From Marivita cryptomonadis (GTDB lineage: Bacteria; Pseudomonadota; Alphaproteobacteria; Rhodobacterales; Rhodobacteraceae), in assembly GCF_002115725.1 (NCBI RefSeq), contig NZ_JFKD01000007.1:124001-188000 (forward strand): a stretch of DNA of 64,000 bases, read 5' to 3'. Numbering within the stretch: position 1 is the first letter of the stretch; each line of letters opens with the position of its first letter. The notes beneath the pieces are model-generated. The model did no database searches. It saw only the letters and a program-made list of their open reading frames with translations, and was not told where the DNA came from. Both the position numbers and the translations under genes were made by a program. Positions 36,559 to 46,214 of this stretch are shown here, one piece after another.

Positions 36559-37902
36559 TCACACCGATGCGGCGACCTCGGCCACGATGCCGTCCACTAC
36601 CTCGAGCAACAACGCCTCATCTTCGCATTCCGCCATCACCCGGATCAGCGGTTCAGTTCCCGACTTGCGGATCAAGAGCCGCCCGCTGCCATTCAGCCGC
36701 GCTTCGGCATCTGCGATGGCCGCCTTGACTGACGCCACCTCAAGCGGAGCCACCGACGGGTCATAGCGCACGTTCTTGAGCAGTTGCGGAACCGGATCGA
36801 AACTGCGGGCAAGCGCGCTTGCCGGCTTGCCGGTGCGGCACATCTCGCCCAGAAACTGCAACCCCGCCATCAGTCCGTCGCCCGTCGTGGCGAAATCCGT
36901 CATCACGATATGGCCCGACTGTTCGCCGCCCAGGTTCCAGCCGCCGCGCCGCATCGCTTCGACCACGTAGCGGTCGCCTACGCCAGTGCGTTCCAGCCGC
37001 AGCCCGCGCCCGGTCAGAAAACGCTCCAGCCCGAGATTGGACATGACGGTGGCAACAAGTACGCCATCGCGCAGGCGCTGCTCTTCAGCCCAACGCGCGG
37101 CCATGAGCGCCATGATCTGGTCCCCATCTGCCACTTGTCCGGTCTCGTCGATCAGGATCACCCGGTCGGCATCGCCATCCAGACAAATCCCCACATCCGC
37201 GCCATGTGCGACAACCGCGGCAGTGGCCAGTTGCGGATGCGTCGACCCGCAGCCTTCATTGATATTCGTCCCGTTCGGTGTCACGCCCAGCGGGATTACC
37301 TCTGCGCCCAATTCCCACAGTACTTCAGGGGCAGCTTTGTAGGCAGCGCCATTGGCGCAGTCGATCACCACCTTGAGCCCGTCCAGCCGCAAGTCAGACG
37401 GGAAGGTCGATTTGACCCTCTCCTGATACCGAAAGCGCCCGTCGTCGATGCGCTTTGCGTGTCCAATGTTCTCGGCCTGTGCCGACTCGACGCCGGTTTC
37501 GATCAGATCTTCGATTTCGGCCTCATCAGCATCCGACAGTTTGAATCCATCAGGGCCGAAGAACTTGATCCCATTGTCGGCCGCCGGATTGTGACTGGCC
37601 GAAATCATGATGCCCAAATCTGCCCGCATCGACGGGGTCAAGAGGCCGACTGCCGGAGTCGGCACGGGTCCAAGCAGCAACACGTTCATGCCCGTCGAGG
37701 TCAGCCCGGCGGTGAGCGCGTTCTCGAACATATAGCCGGACTTGCGCGTGTCCTTGCCGATCACAACGCGGTGCACGCCTTTGGAGTCTTGCCGGAAATG
37801 ACGGCCGACCGCAGCACCGATCCGCAACGCCATATCGGCTGTCATCGGATGGATGTTGGCCGTTCCGCGCACGCCATCCGTGCCAAAAAGCTTACGCCCC
37901 AT
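36559..37902 (-). CDS. glmM: Phosphoglucosamine mutase
   Basis: 447 residues from ATG 37902, the normal length. It interconverts glucosamine-6-phosphate and glucosamine-1-phosphate for UDP-N-acetylglucosamine, feeding peptidoglycan and lipopolysaccharide. The N-terminus [21 protein letters not shown], the active-site phosphoserine loop [20 protein letters not shown] (Ser103), the Mg loop [14 protein letters not shown] and the sugar loop [13 protein letters not shown] are all present, as is the C-terminal phosphate-binding loop [14 protein letters not shown]. The 5' end overlaps the folP 3' end by 11 bp, as in many bacteria where folP and glmM are coupled. Confidence 0.98.
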   Translation of the reverse strand: MGRKLFGTDGVRGTANIHPMTADMALRIGAAVGRHFRQDSKGVHRVVIGKDTRKSGYMFENALTAGLTSTGMNVLLLGPVPTPAVGLLTPSMRADLGIMISASHNPAADNGIKFFGPDGFKLSDADEAEIEDLIETGVESAQAENIGHAKRIDDGRFRYQERVKSTFPSDLRLDGLKVVIDCANGAAYKAAPEVLWELGAEVIPLGVTPNGTNINEGCGSTHPQLATAAVVAHGADVGICLDGDADRVILIDETGQVADGDQIMALMAARWAEEQRLRDGVLVATVMSNLGLERFLTGRGLRLERTGVGDRYVVEAMRRGGWNLGGEQSGHIVMTDFATTGDGLMAGLQFLGEMCRTGKPASALARSFDPVPQLLKNVRYDPSVAPLEVASVKAAIADAEARLNGSGRLLIRKSGTEPLIRVMAECEDEALLLEVVDGIVAEVAASV

Positions 37903-38911
37903 TCTTGTAACCCCACTCGATTGCACGCCAGAGCGCCAACGCCTGACGTGTTTCATCAACATCATGTACCCGGATGACTTGCACACCTTGGCTGGCACCA
38001 TGCAAGGCCACCGAAACCGATCCCGCCACCCGTGTGTCCGCTGTGCCAGCCCCGGAAATCGTCCCGATGAATTTTTTGCGCGATGCACCCAGCAGGATCG
38101 GGCAGCCTAGTCCGTGAAACAGCGCGATGTCGCGCAGCAGGATTAGGTTGTGATCCAGCGTCTTGCCGAACCCGATGCCCGGATCGACCATGATCTGATC
38201 GCGGGCGATGCCCTGCGCCACCAAAGCCTCGACCCGCTTGGACAGGAAGTCGTACACATCCAGCCGCACATCGTCATAGCGGGGTGCCTGCTGCATTGTC
38301 TGTGGATCACCCTGCGCATGCATCACGCAGACCGGCACCTGCCGTGCGGCGCACAACGGAGCGAGATCCGCATCATGAGTGAACCCGGCCACATCGTTGA
38401 CCAGCGCGGCACCTGCCGCCAATGCGGCTTCGGCCACGAGCGCTTTTCGCGTGTCGATCGAGATCGGCACGTCCAGTTCCGCCGAGATTGCCGCAATCGG
38501 CTCGCGCACGCGTCGGATTTCCTCGTCCACGGGCACTGTTTCGGCTCCCGGACGGGTGCTTTCCCCACCTACGTCAATGATCCCTGCACCCGCTTCAGCC
38601 ATCCGCCGGGCCTGTGCCACTGCCGCCTCTGGCTCGAGGTAGCGTCCGCCATCTGAAAAGCTGTCAGGCGTGACATTGAGAATCCCCATCAAGGACAGCC
38701 CGCCCATATCCATTCCGGCAATCGGGGCACGTGGGACGGTCAATCGCGTCAGAACGTCATCCGGGATTGCCTTTGCGGGAACGATCTGCGGTGCCCCGCC
38801 ACGCCGCAATGCGACAGCATGCGTGAACCATAATGGGCCACCCGCGAGGTCGACCGCGTCGGTCGGGCGCGGCGCCGATGCTTGGGGCAGGGGACGAAAA
38901 TACGATTTCAT
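37892..38911 (-). CDS. folP: Dihydropteroate synthase
   Basis: 339 residues, longer than the 280 typical of E. coli because of an N-terminal extension (about 65 residues before [18 protein letters not shown]). It joins p-aminobenzoate to hydroxymethyldihydropterin pyrophosphate and is the sulfonamide target. Family motifs: [61 protein letters not shown] and the late [19 protein letters not shown]. The extension resembles part of the arrangement seen in Rhodobacterales. It runs into glmM with an 11-bp overlap, and folB precedes it. Confidence 0.97.
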   Translation of the reverse strand: MKSYFRPLPQASAPRPTDAVDLAGGPLWFTHAVALRRGGAPQIVPAKAIPDDVLTRLTVPRAPIAGMDMGGLSLMGILNVTPDSFSDGGRYLEPEAAVAQARRMAEAGAGIIDVGGESTRPGAETVPVDEEIRRVREPIAAISAELDVPISIDTRKALVAEAALAAGAALVNDVAGFTHDADLAPLCAARQVPVCVMHAQGDPQTMQQAPRYDDVRLDVYDFLSKRVEALVAQGIARDQIMVDPGIGFGKTLDHNLILLRDIALFHGLGCPILLGASRKKFIGTISGAGTADTRVAGSVSVALHGASQGVQVIRVHDVDETRQALALWRAIEWGYKNGA

Positions 38912-38950
38912 GGCGTGTGAATGAAACGCAATTCGCTGTTTGACAAGCGT

Positions 38951-39877
38951 CTAAAGCACGCTTTCGCCTACAGGGCTGTTGCGAACTGAAACATTCGCCA
39001 CACGTGGCGCATCGGTTCCTATCACCAAAAGCTCGCTTGCGTCCATTTCCTTGGCAAACCATCCGGTCAATGCCACCGCGTCGGTGGTCGGCGTGTCTGG
39101 TCCCTCGACCGCGTCCAGAATGATTTTCGACGGGGCCCAGATGCAGACCTGACCGTTCTTCATTGCCCAGTCCAGTTCGGTGCGTGTGGCCACCACCTTG
39201 CACCGCGCATCGCGGGCGGCAAGCACCCAGCCATTCTGTTCGATGGCCAAAAGGTCGATCCGCCGCTGCGCCATCGGTTGCCCCACCTCGGCCCTGCGGC
39301 CTTCAGGCAGACCCACGCACAAGATCAGTGGCGCACGTTCGGCGGAAAGCTGGTCAATCCATGCCCCCAGGTGATCCGACATCAGTGCGGCATTGGTCAG
39401 GTAGACCACACGCGGATGAGGACGTTCCTGACTTGAATCTTGGGCTGCGCTTCCCAAATCACTGCGCGACCGCACAATTTCAACGCCCAATGCGCCGGGG
39501 CCGCGATCCAGCTTTTCGATCCGCACGAAGGCCCTCAACGCCTGAGGCTCCAGCAGGATGCGTTCGGCGATCCGTTCCGCCAGCGTTTCGAGAAGGTTCA
39601 ACCGTTCTGCACCCAGCTCGGTCGCAATCGCTTCGGTCACGCGGTCATAGGACAGGATACGGTCTACATCGTCATCGATATGGCCGACGATAGGTTGCAC
39701 TTCGACCACGACGTTAAAGCAGATCCGCTGGCGCGTGCCGCGTTCGGCCTGAAACGCCCCGATCTCGACCTCGACGATGTGGTCGCGCAGTGAAATGCGA
39801 TCCACAGGGCCGTCATCGGCTGTGGCGATGGCCCGTTCGGACGGGTGCGCAAAGGCAAGTCGAATTTCAGAACTCAT
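38951..39877 (-). CDS. folB: Dihydroneopterin aldolase with C-terminal amino-acid-kinase-like extension
   Basis: 308 residues. Residues about 20-135 are a full FolB domain (ISLRDHIVEVEIGAFQAERGTRQ...DRILSYDRVTEAI...NLLETLAERIAERIL...FVRIEKLDRGPGALGVEIVR), which cleaves dihydroneopterin in folate synthesis. Ordinary FolB proteins stop there at about 120 residues. The remaining 170 residues carry PLILCVGLP and KIILDAVEGPDTPTTDAVALTGWFAKEMDASELLVIG. That pattern resembles the TSDSLAAWLA...LILVK segment of amino-acid kinases, but no N-terminal GGS phosphate loop is visible. The added domain's function is unknown. folP follows 39 bp downstream. Confidence 0.9.
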   Translation of the reverse strand: MSSEIRLAFAHPSERAIATADDGPVDRISLRDHIVEVEIGAFQAERGTRQRICFNVVVEVQPIVGHIDDDVDRILSYDRVTEAIATELGAERLNLLETLAERIAERILLEPQALRAFVRIEKLDRGPGALGVEIVRSRSDLGSAAQDSSQERPHPRVVYLTNAALMSDHLGAWIDQLSAERAPLILCVGLPEGRRAEVGQPMAQRRIDLLAIEQNGWVLAARDARCKVVATRTELDWAMKNGQVCIWAPSKIILDAVEGPDTPTTDAVALTGWFAKEMDASELLVIGTDAPRVANVSVRNSPVGESVL

Positions 39878-39928
39878 GGCGCATCCTCCTGTCGGTCTTG
39901 TCCGGGCTACCAGAGGACAGCGCCAACG

Positions 39929-39951
39929 AAAATGCCACGAAGGGGCATTTT
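39929..39951 (-). terminator. Terminator after the cell wall hydrolase gene
   Basis: 8-bp stem AAAATGCC/GGCATTTT, loop of 7. On the minus strand the stem ends in a T run, positioned after the hydrolase stop at 39996 and before folB. Confidence 0.75.
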
Positions 39952-39995
39952 AGCCACCGCTCGCGACATCCCAAAGGCAAAAGCCCCTCTGTAGA

Positions 39996-40628
39996 TCAGC
40001 TGTTCGAGCTGACGCGCCACGTGTGGCGGTAGAACACATGCACACCGATGGAGGCCGTTTTGGTGTAAGTGCGCGACCAGCGCGGACGCACGGCGGTGGT
40101 GTGGTAGTGGGTGGCCCCGTCGGTCAGGTTCATCGGGGCGCGGCCATCAAGAATGGCGCGGGCGACTTTGCCGACCCGGTCCCATGCCTTGGGCTCACGG
40201 ATACGTTCAGGGATACCGTCGCAGGTATAGGTGAACTGGCACTGATATTTCTTGCCGGTGCCCTGATTGATCACACCGCAGACACTGTTGGGAAAGCGGC
40301 CGCTCTTGACGCGGTTCATGATCACTTCGGCGACAGCGAACTGGCCCTTGATGGTCTCGCCGCGCGCTTCGAAGTAAAGCGCCTCGGCAAGACATTCCCA
40401 TTGCGCGCCACCGGCAGCGGCGTCTTGGGCGTTCAGCCATGAAGCATTGTAAATTGCGGCGTTGCGGGACACAGGTGTCACCAGCGATGTCAGATGCGAT
40501 TGCCCTGCGGACGCCAAAACGGATTTTTCTTGGTTCAGAAGCTCTTGTGCGGCTTCCTTGGTACGCTCTGCCAATGTCGGTGTGGCCGCAATGATGGCGG
40601 CCATAATTAAAGCAAACAATCTCGTCAT
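39996..40628 (-). CDS. SleB-like cell wall hydrolase, exported
   Basis: I place the start at ATG 40628, which opens a signal peptide MTRLFALIMAAIIAATPTLA; an ATG 45 bp upstream is possible. The C-terminal 125 residues match the Hydrolase_2/SleB lysozyme-like domain: CLAEALYFEARGETIKGQFAVAEVIMNRVKSGRFP with the catalytic Glu, NSVCGVINQGTGKKYQCQFTYTCDG, and DGATHYHTTAVRPRWSRTYTKTASIGVHVFYR. In Bacillus SleB cleaves spore cortex peptidoglycan. In non-sporing alphaproteobacteria homologues are probably periplasmic peptidoglycan-remodelling glycosidases. Confidence 0.9.
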   Translation of the reverse strand: MTRLFALIMAAIIAATPTLAERTKEAAQELLNQEKSVLASAGQSHLTSLVTPVSRNAAIYNASWLNAQDAAAGGAQWECLAEALYFEARGETIKGQFAVAEVIMNRVKSGRFPNSVCGVINQGTGKKYQCQFTYTCDGIPERIREPKAWDRVGKVARAILDGRAPMNLTDGATHYHTTAVRPRWSRTYTKTASIGVHVFYRHTWRVSSNS

Positions 40629-40742
40629 ACCGAGTGTTGATCTCGCGGCGTTGTGGGTGGCGACGCGTTGCATAAAAATGTAGCAGCGCCGCGCATTCGA
40701 CGGGCTGTTATAGAATTATTGGGATTTTAACAAGTTTAACGC

Positions 40743-40761
40743 CCATGCACCTTGTGCATGG
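40743..40761. repeat. Hairpin between ppdK-like and hydrolase genes
   Basis: 8-bp perfect stem CCATGCAC/GTGCATGG with CTT loop, in the 140-185 bp between the two minus-strand genes. A second imperfect GC stem follows at about 40762-40787. No T tract; possibly the ppdK-like gene's transcript end. Confidence 0.45.
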
Positions 40762-40813
40762 CCGATGCCCATTCGGGGATGTCGGCAACATTTAGGCCGA
40801 AACTTGCCTAATC

Positions 40814-43393
40814 CTACCCGATCTTGTCGGCCAACGCAAGCTGTGCTGCGGCAAGACGTGCCACCGGAACCCGGAACGGAGAGCAGCTGACATAGTCGAA
40901 TCCCGCCGCCCGACAGAAGGCGATTGATTCGGTATGCGCGGCGTGTTCGCCGCAAATCGACAGCACCACGTTGGGTTTTGCAGCCCGGCCACGCACCACG
41001 CCAAGCCGCAATAATTCGCCCACACCTTCGGTATCAAGAATGTGGAACGGGTCTTCGCTGAACACGCCCTGACGCACATATTCCGACATGAACCGCCCCG
41101 CATCGTCGCGCGACAGGCCGTAGGTCATCTGTGTGAGGTCATTGGTGCCGAAACTCAGGAAATGCGTGTGCTCGGCGATGTCACCGGCCCGCAGACAGGC
41201 GCGGGGGGTCTCGACCATGACGCCCAGACGGTAGGTGAAATCGGCGCTGTTCTCGGTGCGCACCGCTGCCGCCACCGCCTCGACCCGGCCGCGTACAAGT
41301 TCGACCTCGCGCTTGGCCGACACGAGGGGCACCATGATCTCGGGCACAATGGTGATGCCTTCCTTGGCTGCCTCAACTGTCGCTTCAAAGATCGCGCGGG
41401 CCTGCATGTCGTAAATCTCGGGCACCGTGATCCCCAGACGCACGCCTCGCATCCCCAACATCGGGTTATATTCCGAAAGGCTGTCGATGCGCCGGGTCAC
41501 GTCGCTTACCGGAATGTCGAGCGCCTCGGCGAGTTCGCGTTGTCCGGCGCGGCTTGTGGGCAGGAATTCGTGTAGGGGCGGGTCAAACAGTCGGATACAC
41601 ACTGGCTGGCCCTGCATGATGCGGAACAGTTCCAGAAAGTCCGCGCGTTGCATTGGCAGCACCAGTTCCAGCGCCGCTTGCCGGTCCTCCCGGTTTTGCG
41701 CAAAGATCATTTCCCGCATCGGTGTCAGGCGTTCGGCCTCGAAGAACATATGTTCGGTCCGGCACAGCCCGATCCCCTGCGCGCGGAAATGCAGCGCGGT
41801 CTTGGCATCCGCTGGCGTGTCGGCATTGGCCCGCACACCGATATCGCGTTCGGCATCGGCCCAGCTCATGAAGGTGCGGAAGGTCTCGTCCAGTGTCGCT
41901 TCGATCATCTCGACCGAGCCGGCCAGCACCTGACCATTGGTGCCGTCTACCGTGATCTCGTCACCTTCTTTAAGCACCCGACCATCGGTCGCCACCAACT
42001 GCTTGCGCTTGACGTGGAACCGCAGACTGGCGGCCCCCACGACACAAGGAAGGCCCAGGCCTCGTCCAATCACCGCCGCGTGGCTGGTCATGCCGCCGCG
42101 TTCCGTGAGCACGGCGCAAGCCACATGCATGCCGCGAATGTCTTCGGGGCTGGTTTCGCGGCGCACCAGAACGCAAGGTTCGCCGCGTGCGGCCCCGGCC
42201 TGGGCCGCTTCCGAAGAAAACACGATCCTTCCGGTCGCAGCGCCCGGGCTGGCGGCAATGCCCGACCCCAGAATGTCGCGCTTTGCGGTTGCCGCCACCT
42301 GACGGTGCAACAGTTCCGACAATGCGCGCGGTTCGATCCGCATCACCGCTTCTTGCCGTGTGATGATCTCGTCCTCAGCCAGCCGCACGACGATCCGCAA
42401 CGCCGCCCGTGCGCTGCGCTCCACGCGCACCCCGTCCAGAATGTGCAGATTGCCGTTCTCGATGGTGAACTCGATCTGCATTTCTTCGCGCAATCGCGCA
42501 CGCATCAACGCCGCATGTTCCTTCAATGCGGCAAATGCCTCGGGCGCCAGTTCTTCCAGCGACGGACCGCGCGGGTCTTTCTCAAGGAAAATCGACGCGG
42601 CCCCGCCATCCAGTGCTTCGCGACCCTGACTTTGGCTCAGATACCGTCCCGTGACCTGAGGCAGCCCGGTAAATGGATTCACAAGCTGCAACACGCCAGA
42701 TCCACATTCTCCGCTGCCCAGACCCAACGCCATTTCCTGCACCACAAGGCCCAGTCCCGCATCCACTGGCGCGCCCTTAGCCTGACGCAAGAGTCGCGCG
42801 GTCGTGCCTTCCCAAGCGCGCGCCATCGACCGCAGGATTTCGGCCAGTTGCACCGCCGGGTCTTGTGGAAACGGCTCTTCCGCCTCCTCCTCGTAAAGCT
42901 GCAACGCCTCGGTCAACGCGTCATGGCCTTCGCCGTTAATTTCGTCGAACACCTCGGCATCAAGACGCGCCACGTCAACCGCGTAATTCATCACAAAGCG
43001 CAGGTAGATCTCGGTCGCGGCTTGGGTGCCGATCTGGTCGCACAGATCGACATAGCGTGCGTCGTTCATCCCGATATTCAGAACCGCACCTGGACCGCCC
43101 CAATCGGGGTCTTCAGAAGACGGACGCACGCAGAGCAGGGCGTTCGGGTCGAATTCTGAAAGAATATCTGTCACATCCGGGCGATATCCTGACGCGATCT
43201 GATGCACCGACGTAAAAGACAGCGCCACCGTGCGCGGCACTGGTAGGTCAAGCCGCACAAGGCGCTGCAAACACTTCGCCCGTCCGCCGTGGGTCGGCGT
43301 GGACATGGGCGATGTCGGTGTGATCAGCGTCACATCCGGGTTGTCAGGACTTGGTTTCTGCACCGCAGCACCTCTTGAATGTGCACGCAGCAT
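40814..43393 (-). CDS. Pyruvate phosphate dikinase-like protein with altered ATP-grasp half
   Basis: 859 residues, close to PPDK length (about 880). The C-terminal half is canonical: phosphohistidine box TERGGMTSHAAVIGRGLGLPCVVG, PEP/pyruvate barrel motifs (GIGLCRTEHMFFE, EYNPMLGMRGVRLGI, VPEIMVPLV, SFGTNDLTQMTYGLSRDD) and the catalytic ICGEHA. The ATP-grasp half departs from family sequence. Where PPDK has VRSGAxxSMPGMMDTVLNLGLN this protein has VRPSSEDPDWGGPGAVLNIGMN, and GDTSGTGVAFTRNPSTGE has become GSGECGSGVLQLVNPFTGLP. It may therefore be a divergent paralogue that no longer uses ATP. It lies 44 bp after glyS on the same strand. Confidence 0.85.
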   Translation of the reverse strand: MLRAHSRGAAVQKPSPDNPDVTLITPTSPMSTPTHGGRAKCLQRLVRLDLPVPRTVALSFTSVHQIASGYRPDVTDILSEFDPNALLCVRPSSEDPDWGGPGAVLNIGMNDARYVDLCDQIGTQAATEIYLRFVMNYAVDVARLDAEVFDEINGEGHDALTEALQLYEEEAEEPFPQDPAVQLAEILRSMARAWEGTTARLLRQAKGAPVDAGLGLVVQEMALGLGSGECGSGVLQLVNPFTGLPQVTGRYLSQSQGREALDGGAASIFLEKDPRGPSLEELAPEAFAALKEHAALMRARLREEMQIEFTIENGNLHILDGVRVERSARAALRIVVRLAEDEIITRQEAVMRIEPRALSELLHRQVAATAKRDILGSGIAASPGAATGRIVFSSEAAQAGAARGEPCVLVRRETSPEDIRGMHVACAVLTERGGMTSHAAVIGRGLGLPCVVGAASLRFHVKRKQLVATDGRVLKEGDEITVDGTNGQVLAGSVEMIEATLDETFRTFMSWADAERDIGVRANADTPADAKTALHFRAQGIGLCRTEHMFFEAERLTPMREMIFAQNREDRQAALELVLPMQRADFLELFRIMQGQPVCIRLFDPPLHEFLPTSRAGQRELAEALDIPVSDVTRRIDSLSEYNPMLGMRGVRLGITVPEIYDMQARAIFEATVEAAKEGITIVPEIMVPLVSAKREVELVRGRVEAVAAAVRTENSADFTYRLGVMVETPRACLRAGDIAEHTHFLSFGTNDLTQMTYGLSRDDAGRFMSEYVRQGVFSEDPFHILDTEGVGELLRLGVVRGRAAKPNVVLSICGEHAAHTESIAFCRAAGFDYVSCSPFRVPVARLAAAQLALADKIG

Positions 43394-43437
43394 ACGTCCG
43401 GTGGACGCTCTGACAAGTGGCGTTTACAGCGCAGGTG

Positions 43438-45687
43438 TCATCCCTCGATCTTTGTTAGATCGGCAACCCGAAGACAGGTGCTGCGAATGCTGCTCAGAAG
43501 GTTAAGGCGGTTGCGCCGCAGAACCGGGTTCTCTGCATTGACCTGCACCGCTTCGAAGAACGCATCGACCGGACCGCGAAGGTCTGCCATCGCGGCCATC
43601 GCGGTGCTGAAATCCTGCGCCTGTATCGCCGGGGTGATCTTGCCCTCGGCTGTGGCCAGTGCCTCGAACAGCGCGGTTTCGGTTGCGTCTTCGGCAAACT
43701 TTGGGTCACCGCCGAACGAGTATTCGACGCCGTCTTTTTCTTCGGCCTGCGTCAGGATGTTGTTGGCCCGCTTGAACCCCTGAACAAGGTTCTCGCCATC
43801 CTCGGTCTCAAGCACTGCCTGCAACGCCTTGGCCCGCGTAACCAAAAGAGCCAGATCATCATTGCCGGGCATCGCAATGCAGGCGTCGATCACGTCATGC
43901 CGCACGCCCTGATCGCGGAGGTAGACCTTGAGGCGGTCGTGAAAGAAGGAGAGGAGATTTGGGGCAACTATTGTAAACAATTCAGGGAATTGATGGATCG
44001 CGTATTCTTCGGGATCATCTGGATCGAATGCTCTAACAGACTTCGCAAAACTGTCTGCTGCATCTTCAATTATGTTTTCGTGGATTTCGGCACCGCCTAA
44101 GCTCTCCAGTTTTTCCAGAGCTTTTTCCTTGGAGCCATAGTACATGTCGAAGTGGTTGCGAGCCGCTCCATTAATAATTGTTTTATTCAGTTCAAGCGTA
44201 AGCTCATTCTCCAACATCAACCGAATAACCCCTAACGCGGCACGGCGCAGCGCAAATGGGTCCTTTGACCCAGTGGGTTTCTCGTCAATCGCCCAGAACC
44301 CGGTCAGCGTGTCGATCTTGTCCGCCAGCGCCACCGCCACGGATACCGGCGCAGAGGGCACATCATCAGACGGCCCCAGCGGTGAATAATGCTCCTGACA
44401 GGCCGCGCCGACTTCGGGCGGCAATCCTGCGGCGTCACTGTAATAGCGCCCCATAAGCCCCTGAAGTTCCGGAAATTCATAGACCATTTCCGACGCCAGA
44501 TCAGCCTTGGCCACACGCGCCGCCTGTTCCGCCAGTTCCGCATCTGCACCAACAACCGGCGCCAATTCCCGCGCCAGTGCAGCAATCCGTTCGATCCGGG
44601 CCTTCTGCGATCCCAGCTTGTTGTGGAAGGTCACGTTCGACAGGCTGTCCGTCCACGCGGTTAGGCCATCCGTTTTGGCCACCCGCAGGTCGTTTTCCCA
44701 AAAGAATTTTGCATCTGACAGCCGCGCCGACAGCACCTTCTGGTTGCCAGCAAGGATCGTGGCGCCATGATCGGCGGTTTCGCGGTTCGCCACGGTGATG
44801 AACCGTTCGATCCGGCCCGTCTTTGGGTTGCGAACCGAGAAGAACTTTTGATGCTCCTTCATCGAGGTCTGAAGCACCTCGGGTGGCAGACCAAGGAAAT
44901 CCTCCCCGATCTCACCCATCAGAACCACGGGCCATTCGACAAGCCCAGCCACCTCGGCCAGCAGCCCGTTGTCTTCGACCACCTCAAGCCCGCTTGCGAA
45001 TGCCTGATTGGTGGCGTCCTGCCAGATCGCCTCGGCGCGTTCGCCCGCGTCCAGCACCACATGCGCACGCTTCAGCTTGGCTTCATAGTCGTCAAAGCCG
45101 GACACATCGATTGTGCCCGGTGCCATGAAGCGATGGCCTTCGGTCGTGCGCCCCGACACGATCCCATCCACGTCCAGCGGCACAATTTCGGACCCGTCTT
45201 CGCGCGACAGCACGCAAACGATCCGGTGCAAAGGACGCACCCAACGCAATGACCCGGCACCCCAGCGCATCGACTTGGGCCATGGAAAGTTGCGGATCGT
45301 ATCTTCAAGCACATCTGCCACGATCTCGGCGGCAGGGCGGCCCGGCTTTTCGATCACCGCATAGAACACGCGGCCTTTTTTTTCGTCCCGTTCGATCAGA
45401 TCCTCGCGCGATACACCCGCACCACGAAGGAACCCCTCAATGGCTTTTTCGGCTGCGTCGGTGCGCGGGCCCTTGCGCTCTTCTTTCACATCCGGCGACC
45501 GTTCGGTCAGCCCATCCACCCTCAACGCCAGACGGCGCGGCGTCGCATAGGCCGCAGCCCCCGCATAGGTCAGACCCGCTTCGACCAGGCCATTGGTCAC
45601 GCGCGACTTTAGGTCGTCAGCGGCCTTGGCCTGCATGCGCGCCGGGATTTCCTCGGAAAAAAGCTCGATCAGAAGGTCGGGCATCAA
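43438..45687 (-). CDS. glyS: Glycine-tRNA ligase, beta subunit
   Basis: 749 residues; MPDLLIELFSEEIPARMQAKAADDL is the typical N-terminus. It binds the tRNA in the heterotetrameric bacterial enzyme with GlyQ. Conserved blocks include RRLALRVDGL, GMRWGAGSLRWVRPLHRIVCVL, LVEWPVVLMGEIGEDFLGLPPEVLQTSMKEHQKFFSV and VALADKIDTLTGFWAIDEKPTGSKDPFALRRAALGVIRL, plus the C-terminal ALxR-like domain. Its ATG overlaps the upstream DUF6446 stop by 4 bases. A tract at about 43955-44250 is much richer in A+T than the flanks, yet the frame is intact. Confidence 0.97.
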   Translation of the reverse strand: MMPDLLIELFSEEIPARMQAKAADDLKSRVTNGLVEAGLTYAGAAAYATPRRLALRVDGLTERSPDVKEERKGPRTDAAEKAIEGFLRGAGVSREDLIERDEKKGRVFYAVIEKPGRPAAEIVADVLEDTIRNFPWPKSMRWGAGSLRWVRPLHRIVCVLSREDGSEIVPLDVDGIVSGRTTEGHRFMAPGTIDVSGFDDYEAKLKRAHVVLDAGERAEAIWQDATNQAFASGLEVVEDNGLLAEVAGLVEWPVVLMGEIGEDFLGLPPEVLQTSMKEHQKFFSVRNPKTGRIERFITVANRETADHGATILAGNQKVLSARLSDAKFFWENDLRVAKTDGLTAWTDSLSNVTFHNKLGSQKARIERIAALARELAPVVGADAELAEQAARVAKADLASEMVYEFPELQGLMGRYYSDAAGLPPEVGAACQEHYSPLGPSDDVPSAPVSVAVALADKIDTLTGFWAIDEKPTGSKDPFALRRAALGVIRLMLENELTLELNKTIINGAARNHFDMYYGSKEKALEKLESLGGAEIHENIIEDAADSFAKSVRAFDPDDPEEYAIHQFPELFTIVAPNLLSFFHDRLKVYLRDQGVRHDVIDACIAMPGNDDLALLVTRAKALQAVLETEDGENLVQGFKRANNILTQAEEKDGVEYSFGGDPKFAEDATETALFEALATAEGKITPAIQAQDFSTAMAAMADLRGPVDAFFEAVQVNAENPVLRRNRLNLLSSIRSTCLRVADLTKIEG

Positions 45688-46211
45688 TTGCCTCCAGTTT
45701 CGCGTTCTGGGCAGTCTTCGCCCAAGGGGCTGCCATCATAGGCCTTGTCCCCGCATTCGTTGATTTCGTGCCAGATATAGCCGCGTCCGTCTTCGGTGAT
45801 GGCGACCACGCGGTCGATGCCGAATTCGAGGTTGCGCTGGCTGGTGAACACCTGAGCGCGGCCATTGTCGATATCTTGGCCGATGGAATTGGCATCGAAA
45901 CATTCAAACCATCCCGGGGCGTTGCGCGGGGACGATCCGATGTATTGCTCATAGGTAGATGTCAGCGTCGATAGCGGTGTTTGAGTTGTAAAGCAGGCTC
46001 TGAACCTGATGGGTGAGCTTTCGCTGTCAATCGCTTGAAAATCCTCATAAAGGATTGTTTCGTGCGTTCCGTTCAGCGTGGTCAGTTGAACATCATCGAC
46101 ACCGTTGGGCGTCACAGTTTCGTAATAGGCGTACACCTGCAGGTAGTACATCGCCACACCCGCAATCAGCGCGCTGACGGCTATGACGATAGTGAGGATC
46201 TTGCCGGTCAT
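45684..46211 (-). CDS. DUF6446 family single-pass membrane protein
   Basis: 175 residues, one N-terminal helix (KILTIVIAVSALIAGVAMYYLQVYAYY) anchoring a periplasmic domain with four cysteines (RACFTTQ, WFECFD, INECGD, EDCPE) and a beta-rich pattern. It appears to belong to a Rhodobacterales family found next to the glycyl-tRNA synthetase genes. Function is unknown. It overlaps glyS by the ATGA junction and begins 3 bp after the methyltransferase gene, so it is made from the glyQ-glyS transcript. Confidence 0.8.
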   Translation of the reverse strand: MTGKILTIVIAVSALIAGVAMYYLQVYAYYETVTPNGVDDVQLTTLNGTHETILYEDFQAIDSESSPIRFRACFTTQTPLSTLTSTYEQYIGSSPRNAPGWFECFDANSIGQDIDNGRAQVFTSQRNLEFGIDRVVAITEDGRGYIWHEINECGDKAYDGSPLGEDCPERETGGN

Positions 46212-46214
46212 TGC

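Noticed and set aside
38657..38911. A riboswitch or leader upstream of folP/folB
   Set aside because: The region is coding (the N-terminal extension of FolP), and no conserved RNA aptamer pattern was recognisable between 38911 and 38951.
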